DNA from: Mesostigma viride
Taxonomy: Eukaryota; Streptophyta; Mesostigmatophyceae; Mesostigmatales; Mesostigmataceae
NCBI GenBank assembly: GCA_009746045.1
Contig: RPFO01000165.1
Span: forward strand, 2,457,521 to 2,521,520
DNA length: 64,000 nucleotides
Reading direction: 5' to 3'
Positions 1 through 8,986 of the stretch are shown here, in pieces (within the stretch, counting starts at the first letter, position 1; each line of letters begins with the position of its first letter). Under the pieces are notes generated by a model. That model did no database searches. It was given only the letters and a program-made list of their open reading frames with translations, and was not told the DNA's origin. A program made the position numbers and the translations under genes.

Positions 1-657
1 CAGCTGGGCGCGCAGCACTGACTTGAGCGGACGGCAGCACAAGTGTGCAGCGTCGAGAGGATCATACGCGTGTTAGTGGACAGCTGGAGCTGAAGCTGGA
101 CTGCTGGACTTCAACAGCGCCGAGGCTATTGACAGGCCAGGTGTCTTTGTGGTGTAGAATAGCGGGTCAACGTTATGAGGACTGGACAGAAAATGGAAAA
201 GGACAATTTGCGGTGCGGAGCCAGATCGCTGGAATGAATGCGAAATCGCTGGCAGCCCTACAAAGGGATTTCTTCTAGAAAGGAACGATTAGACGCAATG
301 TTTGCTGGGCCACTCACACGCAAGGTGTGAGCGTGCAGATTGTCTGAAGGATATTATGCTTCGACCTTGCTGGACGTGACTCAATGTCGGACATTCCCAG
401 GGACAGAAATGCCGGAGCCTCTAGGAGATGAGATCGGCAACAGGGTAGCAATTTAGATTTGTCGGGATGCCTTCCTGCTTTTGTTGGCATGTGTGGTAGA
501 AAGCCAGGACGGCAACTGGAATGCGGTTTCTATTCGCATGGTTCAGGCAGCAAGATAGTTTTGGCATTCCTGGCTGGACTGACAAGTGTGGCGTGTGTCA
601 TGCGTGTGGCATGACGAATGGTTTGGTTCATAGTCGAAGAGGACTCTCACGCAGCGT

Positions 658-672
658 GTAGTCTCTTCGAGT
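658..672 (+). promoter_or_regulatory. Presumed RNA 5' end / self-primer in the Y repeat
   Basis: GTAGTCTCTTCGAGT here is the exact reverse complement (15 of 15) of the sequence directly after the repeat at the start of the Y internal region (23469-23483 and 45742-45756). The same 15 bases recur at 23172-23186 and 36405-36419. In Tf1/sushi-type elements the mRNA 5' end primes its own reverse transcription at such a site, so the transcript is inferred to start near here. No TATA box was recognised upstream. Confidence 0.6.
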
Positions 673-818
673 CTCTCGTTAGTGGCCTTCGTGTTTCTCC
701 CTTTCCTTGGGAGCAAGGCCGGTAGCATGTCATGGAGCGCTGCCTAACTGCGGGCTCGTGAGCATGGAGTGCATCGATATTGAGACTATCAACGTGTTGT
801 AATTGTATTAACTTTCTC

Positions 819-824
819 AATAAA
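819..824 (+). promoter_or_regulatory. AATAAA polyadenylation signal of the Y repeat
   Basis: AATAAA is followed by a short palindrome (CCGCATGTGCGG). It lies about 160 bp after the presumed RNA start and about 140 bp before the end of segment A. This fits an R region of roughly 658-845 followed by U5. The same signal is present in the other A copies. Confidence 0.5.
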
Positions 825-1106
825 CTCCGCATGTGCGGCTTCATCATCAGACTGTGCAAAGTGTGTGTTTTGAAAGCATTATTCTATAGCAGGGGAGGCA
901 ATAAGGTGGTTATCAGGCACGAGGGACAGTTCCTTGTCCTCGGCTGAGAGCCCTCCTTTCTTTAATCATGGGACAGGTCCTCGCCCACCCCACAGGGCAT
1001 GCAGTTAAGGCAGGCACATCAGCTCAGCTCATTTGGGTTTTACCAAATTAAGCTGAGTGGCCAGCCGCCATGGTGGCGCCGGAGATTGTGGCACGCAGAC
1101 GCGACA

Positions 1107-1148
1107 CTGCCCCGCTCCCGCTGCCGCCCCGCGCGTGTTACGAAGCAT
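1107..1148 (-). pseudogene. N-terminal fragment of X0 gag, cut by Y0
   Basis: On the minus strand an ATG at 1148 opens a Gly/Ser-rich start that runs into the Y0 end at 1106. The matching fragment in unit 2 is 36854-36896. Counting the 4-bp CTGC once, that fragment reads in frame into the gag body on the other side of Y. This copy has one C fewer than unit 2 in a C run. Confidence 0.6.
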
Positions 1149-1210
1149 TATAGAATACCACAGAAAACACACGCCGATATGGCTGCTGGAACTCCCTCAG
1201 GCTCACGCAC

Positions 1211-2341
1211 TTACTCCAGACGAGGCCGCCTCCTGGCTTGCACTCGCCTGCCCCTCCTCACGGTCTGGTCGCTCCTCAACACCCTCAGCAACCGGTGTGG
1301 CTGCTGCTGCCGCTGCGACAGTATCTGGAGGCTTGGATTAAACTCTCCTAGAACGCAGGTCACAGGTCGCCCGTCCTCCTTGCGTTCGACTGGATGTTGA
1401 GTCTCACCTGGGTTGCGATGCCAAGCAAGGTCGCGCACCCACCGTTTACCGCCGCCGACCAGCTCGTTCTGCTCGCCTCGGCCGTAACGGTCGTACTCGT
1501 GAGTCACCTCACGAGGGAAATGCAGATCAGCTCGCTGCCTTTCCTCGTAGGTTGCGGTAGTGCCGTCGCCCTGGTTTATCTCCTGGGCAGAGCGCTTTAC
1601 GGAGCCCTCTGGCTTGTCTGTCCACTCGAAATGGACGTCTTCAGGCGTCTTCTCGACCCCCGTGACAATTTCCACCTCCGGACCCCACGCACTGGTGGTT
1701 TCCGGCCTCGGTGTATCAAGCCTTGAGTATACCCCGAAAGGCTGTGTGGTGATAAAGAACCTGTCTGCGTACCCTCTCGACTCTTGCAAAAGGACAGCAA
1801 CAAGATTCTCAATTGTTTGGGCAAATACCTCTGCCGTGCTCCAAGGATTTACCGTCTCCCGAGCACGCGCGTTCCGGATGATGTCGGCGTCTGGTACCCC
1901 CTCTCCTAGCACCGCTGTCGCCACCCAGTGGTTAAACAGCCGGGTGCTGCCGAGCGCTGTTGCCACAATCTGGCTAAGCGCCTCCCTGGCTAGGTCGAGA
2001 CCGGCTAGAGTAATATGGGCGCCCTGGTAGGCGACCTCCACACGATTAGCAGTTTCAGCTAGCGCGTCACGTAGCCGCACCAACTCTTTCACCGCCACTC
2101 GCCCCGTCTCACCTGGAGAAATCACGACGCGAGCCCGTTGAATAATCGGGTCCGCCGCCGCTGGCCTGCTGCCTCCCCCACTCACCGCCACCCACCCCTC
2201 TTCTGCTAAGTGCCTCGCTACGTAGGCCGCTTGCACGAATGTAGGAGCGTTTGCTTGGTTACGGTAGGGGAAAAACGCTTGCGCGTCTCTCTGCTCGTTC
2301 GCCTCACCAGCACCGTGGCTGCTTGACGATGAACCAGACAT
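1211..2341 (-). pseudogene. X0 ORF1, conserved protein upstream of gag, frameshifted C-terminus
   Basis: First gene after the LTR in the X family; I do not recognise the protein. The chosen ATG at 2341 aligns with the ATG of the X' homologue (14792), just after the LTR and primer-site motif. It shares blocks such as LDLAREAL, TRLFNHWVAT and LLQESRG with X' ORF1, and the two diverged families both keep it open, which suggests a function. A 2-base insertion near 1320 (CGACAGTATC against CGACTATC in unit 2) changes the last ~40 residues, so this copy is probably damaged. No membrane segment, zinc motif or catalytic signature was seen. A structural or nucleic-acid-binding role is only a guess. 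Confidence 0.7.
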
Positions 2342-2354
2342 GAAAGCGTGGAAG

Positions 2355-2364
2355 CAATAGTACG
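2355..2364 (-). promoter_or_regulatory. Primer-site candidate directly after the X LTR
   Basis: Minus-strand CGTACTATTG lies directly after the LTR and is conserved in X1 (38101-38110) and X' (14765-14774). It is exactly complementary to CAATAGTACG in the 3' untranslated region of the same elements (3293-3302 in this unit). It does not begin with TGG as most tRNA 3'-end primer sites do. Confidence 0.4.
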
Positions 2365-3022
2365 ATTTGCACAGCAACTCGTCAGCAGAGCTTGTGAGCT
2401 CCTGGTCCTTGCCGGCTGGAATGACCCAAGGCTGCTGGCTAGCAACCTTTATCCTCACACCAGGCCTACGACCCTCGATAGGCTCGCCACTCGTCGTGAC
2501 GACCAAGGTTCGTGTGTGAAGACGCTCGTTGCCTCGTTGAGCCTCGAGCTATATGCAACCTCGTTCCATCCTTGTTCCTCGGTCATGAGCAACGCTGGGC
2601 AACGCTACATTGCCAGAGCCTCGTATCGCTGCCTTGCATCCTCGTTGCAGGCAGCATACAGGAATCTCTGGCTATCCTGTGTCTAGGACAGCACAGGACC
2701 TGCCACAGTCCTGCAAGGACTTACATCCTTGCAGACCTGCTGGCTGGTTACTGGCTTCTACTAGCCACAGTACCGTTGAGCCCTCAGTACACTGTGTCCC
2801 AGTCACGTGAGAGTCCAGGCTAAGCCTGTGCAGGCACGGCCTGCCACGTGTCCTGTCCACTATGTCCTGAGTGTGCACCGCCCTCGCCCACCGGTCGGCA
2901 GTACTTCGGGACTTGATAACTTTCTAGTCCCTTGTCTGTTCTACATAGGCGGTTGACACGGCGTTGGAAAGGTCTCCTCAACCTGCATCCATCTAGCACA
3001 TTGGTGCCCCAATATGCTAACT
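2365..3022 (-). repeat. X LTR shared by X0 and X1 (658 bp)
   Basis: This is the 3' LTR of X1 and the 5' LTR of X0, reading leftward. The start AGTTAG at 3022 is preceded by a purine tract; the end at 2365 is inferred by alignment with X'. It matches the X LTR at 38111-38764 apart from small differences such as a 4-bp insertion (ACAT), and is homologous to the 647-bp X' LTRs. A single LTR between pol of one copy and ORF1 of the next marks a tandem array made by LTR-LTR recombination. Confidence 0.8.
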
Positions 3023-3983
3023 CCAACCCTTTCTTGTTTTGGAGCTTGGACCAGCCTGAGAACCTATCAGCCACTGTCCCCACAAGCCTTGAACATCTGA
3101 TCCCTCCCAGAGACCAGACCTGCCTTTTCTTTTGGAACCTGAGGTGCCTCCAAATATTAGCTAGGCCTGCTCATTGGTTCAAAGGTTGCCCTCTGACCCA
3201 CATGACATCCCAACCCTTTCTTTGGGAACCTGGTGTAGATTAAAGTTAGGTCTTCACTTAGTCAGAGGAGTTTGGATAGAGGAGTCCTTGAACGTACTAT
3301 TGTGAGTTCCTGGTCATCCAGTTATCACAGGCGCCCGTTCAAATGGCGCCCGCCACGGAATCTCCTTTATCTTTTAAAGCCTTCCAAAGACTGAGAGAGC
3401 CCTGACAAATGTTAGCCAACACATGGGGAGCCCATGTCCTCACTGAGTCTCACTCAGGATTCATACATGCCAGGCTGAGGTCAGCTGGGGAATCGAACCC
3501 CACCCCATATCCTCCAGGTTTGGATCAGCTCCTGGAACTGAGTATCACAAACAACAAGACATGACAATAACAAGATTATATTTTATTATAAAGAAGTATA
3601 ACCCATAGTGAGGCCCCTGGCAACCACGTCCAACATGGTCACACAACCAGGGATTTTATTAGCATGCAACAGGTTGGTTACAGAGAATATATACAAATGT
3701 ACAGCAACCTGTTAGAGCCAACACTTGGGCTGCCCTTGCAGGGTCCATTCCATGAAGACCCAAGGCCCATTACAAAGTCCTTAAGACTCTTCTGCAGCTC
3801 CATGACAGAGCCAGGCGAAATTCTCAGCCAGGGGAGTGACTCCACCCTGACCCCTGTCCAGCAGAGTGTGTCTGAACTCTGAAGGACCTGCTGTCAGCCA
3901 CCACGTGGCTGCCCAGCCCACTGGGATGCCTCCCACCTAGAGCAAGGCTGTTTGGTCTACTCTGGCCCTCCCCCCTTGGAGGC
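3023..3983 (-). other. X1 3' untranslated region and polypurine tract
   Basis: Non-coding stretch between the end of X1 pol and the LTR. The polypurine tract is next to the LTR (about 3023-3045; minus strand ends AAGAAAGGGTTGG). CAATAGTACG (minus) at 3293-3302 is complementary to the primer site. A tRNA-like T-arm, GGGGTTCGATTCCCC, lies at about 3487-3501 with a CCAGG...CCTGG hairpin beside it (3514-3535). An AATAAA-type signal lies near pol. The same elements in the same order occur in X' (20946-21952) and X2 (38765-39698), so they are conserved between families. No gene is seen. Confidence 0.6.
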
Positions 3984-3988
3984 CATGA

Positions 3989-4733
3989 TGTCAAGGACAT
4001 GGTCCTTGTATTTGTACCCACCTGACCTGGCTAGATAGATAGAGGCTCTTGTACAGGAGCCACTGTTCTTTATCCCGTTGGATTTGGCCCACAAATGAGA
4101 AAGTTGTGGCCAGTTTTAGTAATCAGGGATTAGTACCTATGCCAAGTGGATCCTTATAGGAAGCTGACAAATCTGTCTATGTCAGCTGACCTATGACATG
4201 TCAGATGAGAATCTATGACAGGACAGCTGACTGATTGACATGTACACTGTGCATGTCAGATGTGGCGCTGATATGTTCACGCCAGATTTACTTCATCATC
4301 ATCAGATCACACATAGAGAGATCTTTTATTAAATAGTTAGATTACTGTGCAGCAGTTACAAGTTAAGGCTGTACATCAGTTACAAGATAAGACTGTACAG
4401 CAGTTACAAGATAAGATTTATTCTTGTCTAGATCTGATTGGTAGCCTGTACACTGACCTAACCTGATTGGTGGCCTGAGTATTACATGAGAATATTCCTA
4501 GGCACATTCCTAGCCAGCCAATCAGGTCATTCCAGTTTTCTGCCTGTGTTTTTTCCTCGAGTTAATAAAACAACTGAGGAGCCTTGCCTAAGGTACTCCT
4601 CACTATCATTCTGCCTCAAACTGAGTCTCTGTCTCTTTGCTTCCATCCTCCATAGCCTGTACCTGCAAGGACAGGCACATTTGGGTTCCAATCACAAGCA
4701 TTGTAGAAGGCAAACCCATTAGTTCTTTCAACA
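3989..4733 (+). repeat. C1 5' LTR
   Basis: 745 bp, TG...CA ends, nearly identical to 8237-8981. It is preceded by CATGA and followed directly by a primer site resembling the initiator-Met type (TGGTATCGGAGG). Confidence 0.9.
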
Positions 4734-4749
4734 TGGTATCGGAGGTTTG

Positions 4750-6399
4750 ATGCCTACCCTGCATTTGAGGAGCAGAGACATTCATCTGACTACCCCAGAG
4801 ACAACACCCAGACCCAGATCAACCATGGAGGATCAAGACACCCAAACTGCTACCAGACAGCCTGACTACACCTCTCTTGTTTCAACAGTTGCCAAGAGCT
4901 GCAAGAAATTTGTTGGTGCAGCTGGTGATGATTACAGCAAGTGGGAGGAGTGGAAGAATCTGTTTTTGGCTGTTGTCAGTCTTTTCAATTTGGATGCTGT
5001 CCTGCTGGGCACTGAGGAGAATGACAGGGCTGATAAGGCCCTGTGGGCAGCTTTGCTCACCTGTCTAACAGGTGAAGCTGCACGCCTCATGGCCACTGTG
5101 GCCAACAAAACTGGTAGCCAAGCATGGCAGTGTCTCATGGAGAACTATGAGCAAACCAGGCTAACCAAGAGTCACAGGTTTGAGCTGAGGAGCAAGCTGC
5201 ACCGCCTACAGAAGCTTCCTAACGAGACCATGCAACAGCTTGTGAGGAGGGCGGAGCTTCTACGTGCTGACTACCAGGCTGCAGGGGGAGTCATCCAGGA
5301 CCGTGATTTTGCTGCCATTCTACTGGGAGCACTGACAGACGAGTACCGCCCTGCGCTGGTGTCTGTACGGTTCAACGAGGAGGACCCACTACCTGTGGTG
5401 AAGAGGGCACTCATGGAGGCGGAGGATCTGCTCAAGGGGGGACGTGCTGTGGTGAAAAAGGAGAGTGCTGGCACTGGCCAGGCCTACCACACCAACAGCA
5501 AGGGGAACGGGGGGACCAAGAAATGCAGTCACTGTGGCCTGTCAAATCACAAGGACAAAGACTGCTGGAAGGAGCATCCTGAGAAGGCCCCACGGTGGTA
5601 CCCCAACCAGCACAGGGGGGGCAAGGGCGGCAACCGAGGGAACCAGAGCAAGGGACGCAACGCACCTGCTGGATCCGCTGCCAACGCAACTCAGGAGGCG
5701 GCTGAACTGCCGCCTGGCTTCTGCATGGTCACCATCGCCGAGGAGTCGCCGTCGACGCCGCTGGAGGCTGCTGCTCTCACGCAGTATACGGGCGACAAAC
5801 TCAACTGGGTGCTGGACTCGGCTGCGAGCAGCCACATGTCCCCGTGCCGTTCTGACTTCGTGTCACTTATCCCCCACAACAGGCAGATCGTCGGATCAGG
5901 CGGCGACCTGCAAGCTGCTGGAGTTGGCACAGTTTCTGTGCATTTGCCGGGGAGCGAGCTCCGACTGGATGGAGCCCTTCTGGTCCCCGAGCTGCCCGTT
6001 CGGGTGCTCTCTGTTGGAGCGCTCGTGAAGGCTGGCCACAAGCTGGATTTCAACCAGGAAATCGCTGTGGTGGACAACAAGGCGCACAAGATGGAGCAGA
6101 GGGACAACGTTACGTGTTACCTGCTCTCAACAAGAAGGCGGCGCTGGCGGCCACGACCGTGCGGCCGTTGGGGTCGCTGTGGAGCGCTGGCCTGCCAGTG
6201 GCGGCCATGTCCAAGACGCTGGGCTTTCTGCCTGGCTTTTCGCGGCCTTTGGGACTGCAGGCTTCTTCCCGAGGCGCTTTGCTGCGCCCGGTGTCGTCGC
6301 CACTGTCGTGTGGCGGCAAGGGCGGTTTTTCCGCTGACAAACCTGCAATTGTGCAGGATTTTGGCGTGGTGGGGACGGCAAGGAATGGGATCGGCTTAG
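4750..6399 (+). CDS. gag-pr: C1 gag-protease polyprotein, truncated
   Basis: Copia-type gag followed by the start of pol. The gag part (about residues 25-240) has the helical UBN2-like fold seen in plant copia gag and is clearly related to C2 gag (shared LTKSHR, LHRLQ, DFAAIL, RYRPAL). A CCHC knuckle (CSHCGLSNHKDKDC) is near residue 258 and the retropepsin motif WVLDSAASSHMS near 352. ATGs at 4750 and 4825 are both possible; the second matches C2 better. After about 6108 the frame departs from copia sequence: the expected 'YVLPA' continuation lies in the next frame at 6114-6893 and then loses similarity before the integrase core. The last ~95 residues are probably not functional. Confidence 0.8.
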   Translation: MPTLHLRSRDIHLTTPETTPRPRSTMEDQDTQTATRQPDYTSLVSTVAKSCKKFVGAAGDDYSKWEEWKNLFLAVVSLFNLDAVLLGTEENDRADKALWAALLTCLTGEAARLMATVANKTGSQAWQCLMENYEQTRLTKSHRFELRSKLHRLQKLPNETMQQLVRRAELLRADYQAAGGVIQDRDFAAILLGALTDEYRPALVSVRFNEEDPLPVVKRALMEAEDLLKGGRAVVKKESAGTGQAYHTNSKGNGGTKKCSHCGLSNHKDKDCWKEHPEKAPRWYPNQHRGGKGGNRGNQSKGRNAPAGSAANATQEAAELPPGFCMVTIAEESPSTPLEAAALTQYTGDKLNWVLDSAASSHMSPCRSDFVSLIPHNRQIVGSGGDLQAAGVGTVSVHLPGSELRLDGALLVPELPVRVLSVGALVKAGHKLDFNQEIAVVDNKAHKMEQRDNVTCYLLSTRRRRWRPRPCGRWGRCGALACQWRPCPRRWAFCLAFRGLWDCRLLPEALCCARCRRHCRVAARAVFPLTNLQLCRILAWWGRQGMGSA

Positions 6400-8236
6400 T
6401 ACCGGTCGTTGGGGCACACGGGGAGGACGGTTCCTGGAGTTCTGCGTCGGGCAGTACTACTTATAGCCCTCTCGTGCCAGATCAGGTGGACTCTGCTCCA
6501 CCAGTTTCCCTGACCCCTCCAGCGGCGAGCTCACCTGGCTTGCCGTTGTCCATGGATGTCAACCTACGTGGCGTGCTGGGAGAGCTTCCCCAGCCTGGCA
6601 TCGTTTGGCCTACTAGTGCCAACACGCAGACGTCACCAAGCCTGCTGCGTGACGGTTTCGCTCCCTGGCCAGAATCAAGTGGGGGTTTGGCGTGGCGCGT
6701 CTCGGGCGCCAGCATTTTGGATTTTGCTGCGGGGGGAATTCCTGGTGAGGGGAGGCCACCAGATGCACCAAGTCCAAGCCCAGTCCTGGAGCCAAGTCCT
6801 GGAGCTGGAGTCGTCGGCTGCCACGTGTCCCTGTCAATTTGGGACTGTGCTGAGCCAACAAGTTGCCGGCACAAGTGCTGCCTTGAGCACTAAGGCGGTC
6901 GGTGCGGGAGCCCTGCTTCCGCTATTTTCATGGCGATTTTTGGGGATGCGCTATGGTCACGTTCGTTGGGAATTTGATAGCTAGCTTAACTAACCCCTAT
7001 GATCTCAAGTCGCCACTGTTTTTCGTTCGTGAAAAATTGCTTTAGACACGAATATTTTGTGGTCTATTGTGCTGTTAGGTGCGGGGTCCTTCCGGCCTTA
7101 TGCATCTCGCATAGTCTTGTTTTGTTTCTGCTAGACTTTTTCATAGCGCTTCGTCGGGATGCGTTATTTGAGTTCTAGACCACCTGTGTTCATCGTCCCC
7201 ATGACGTTCTTCTACCAGCAATGGTATGTTTTCCAAGTTCTTTGTAATCTTGGTACGTTTGGCTAGCGCCGGTTTGCTGGCCATGTCTCCGTTCTTGCTG
7301 ACCCTTTTTGTGGTCAATCTGCACGTTCATTTCATGTCGTGTGTGTTGCCCATTCTTAGGGCATACTTTCTCGTTGCATGCTAGGTTTGTTCATGCAGTT
7401 TGCGGTTGTGTCTTTTGTACATAGCCTGCGTTTGTGCTCCTGACTTTGTCGTCGCTTCATGTCCCGTTTTTAGTCGCTTTCAACTATCGTTGGTTAATCA
7501 GAGCTGTCTTTTCAGTTCGTTCATGTTGGCTAATGCTAAGATCCATGACTATGTCGGTTTATGTTAGTTACCTGTGTGATTAAGGTGTTTCAGGACTACG
7601 TGTTCTGCTCCTTGTTCACCGTTGGTGCTCTGCCGTAGGTCGGATGCTTTATGTCGTTAATCACATGTTTTATGCGTTAATCATACATCATGTCCCCTGC
7701 ATTGTCTAAGAGTTTGCCTGTGTTAGAGCATTTTGTGTGCTTCTTCATGTTTTCAGGCGACGCTAGAGTGAGGGGGGTGTGATCCAAAGCGCATCTTCCC
7801 AACGAAGTTTTTGACTTGGCAACACATGCTAGTTGCTGGGCGATGCGGCAATCTTTCCTGCTGCTTTCGTTGGACACTCGGCGCGTCACCGGTCCGGAGT
7901 TCCAGTTTCCAGTTTCCGTGGAGATCGTCTTTTGACTACTTTGACCACGGTGTTTGCTAGCGAGGGGGGTGGATGTTTTTCGCCCACTTACCCGTGATCA
8001 GTTAGTGTTTGATCCTTACCACTGGCCTGGGTTGCATCCCATTTTTGGTTTGGTGCCATGTGGGTAAGGGGGGTGTCAAGGTTGTACCCAAATGTCACCT
8101 TGATAGTGAGTACTGAATTTAATTCTAGAGTCCTATGTTTGGTCAAGGCTTGACTTAGCTATGGCTGAGAGCTTTTCCTCTAAGTGTTATACTTGACAGG
8201 ATAGCACTAGAGCAAGGTCATGTGTTGTAAGGGGGG
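6400..8236 (+). other. C1 non-coding filler in place of IN-RT-RNase H
   Basis: The part of a copia element that should encode integrase, RT and RNase H is replaced here. Up to 6893 a reading frame of unclear meaning, rich in Gly, Pro and Ser, continues. From about 6900 to 8230 the sequence is T-rich with stops in all frames. A short purine tract (GTAAGGGGGG) ends the region; an earlier near-copy of the tract plus TGTCAAGG occurs near 8068-8082. No other gene is seen. Confidence 0.6.
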
Positions 8237-8981
8237 TGTCAAGGACATGGTCCTTGTATTTGTACCCACCTGACCTGGCTAGATAGATAGAGGCTCTTGT
8301 ACAGGAGCCACTGTTCTTTATCCCGTTGGATTTGGCCCACAAATGAGAAAGTTGTGGCCAGTTTTAGTAATCAGGGATTAGTACCTATGCCAAGTGGATC
8401 CTTATAGGCAGCTGACAAATCTGTCTATGTCAGCTGACCTATGACATGTCAGATGAGAATCTATGACAGGACAGCTGACTGATTGACATGTACACTGTGC
8501 ATGTCAGATGTGGCGCTGATATGTTCACGCCAGATTTACTTCATCATCATCAGATCACACATAGAGAGATCTTTTATTAAATAGTTAGATTACTGTGCAG
8601 CAGTTACAAGTTAAGGCTGTACATCAGTTACAAGATAAGACTGTACAGCAGTTACAAGATAAGATTTATTCTTGTCTAGATCTGATTGGTAGCCTGTACA
8701 CTGACCTAACCTGATTGGTGGCCTGAGTATTACATGAGAATATTCCTAGGCACATTCCTAGCCAGCCAATCAGGTCATTCCAGTTTTCTGCCTGTGTTTT
8801 TTCCTCGAGTTAATAAAACAACTGAGGAGCCTTGCCTAAGGTACTCCTCACTATCATTCTGCCTCAAACTGAGTCTCTGTCTCTTTGCTTCCATCCTCCA
8901 TAGCCTGTACCTGCAAGGACAGGCACATTTGGGTTCCAATCACAAGCATTGTAGAAGGCAAACCCATTAGTTCTTTCAACA
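8237..8981 (+). repeat. C1 3' LTR
   Basis: 745 bp, nearly identical to the 5' LTR. It is preceded by a G-rich polypurine tract and followed by the second CATGA. Confidence 0.9.
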
Positions 8982-8986
8982 CATGA

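Larger units (their letters stand above)
1..1106 (+). repeat. Terminal repeat A2-B2 of an upstream Y element (Y0)
   Basis: This is the right-hand end of a Y copy that lies mostly outside the window. Positions 1-963 match segment A (complete at 35575-36710) and 964-1106 match segment B (35430-35572 and 36711-36853). It ends in GCGACA and is followed by CTGC, the 4-bp repeat that flanks every Y copy here. It contains the presumed R start (658-672) and an AATAAA signal (819-824). No protein-coding gene is supported; short reading frames here are incidental. Confidence 0.85.
3989..8981 (+). mobile_element. C1, non-autonomous Ty1/copia element inserted in X1 pol
   Basis: A 4993-bp LTR element with two 745-bp LTRs (3989-4733 and 8237-8981) that start TGTCAAGG and end TTCAACA. 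The one difference I noted is AAGCTGAC against CAGCTGAC. The 5-bp target duplication CATGA is at 3984-3988 and 8982-8986; the empty site is at about 39726-39730 in unit 2. The primer site TGGTATCGGAGG is at 4734 and the tract GTAAGGGGGG precedes 8237. Only gag and protease are recognisable, so movement would need another copia element. It inserted after the array was duplicated. Confidence 0.95.

Noticed and set aside
3486-3502. tRNA gene on the minus strand
   Set aside because: Only a T-arm and one extra hairpin are present; no acceptor stem or D-arm could be paired.
7677-7889. Short minus-strand frame in the T-rich part of C1
   Set aside because: Isolated, short and in AT-skewed filler; expected by chance.
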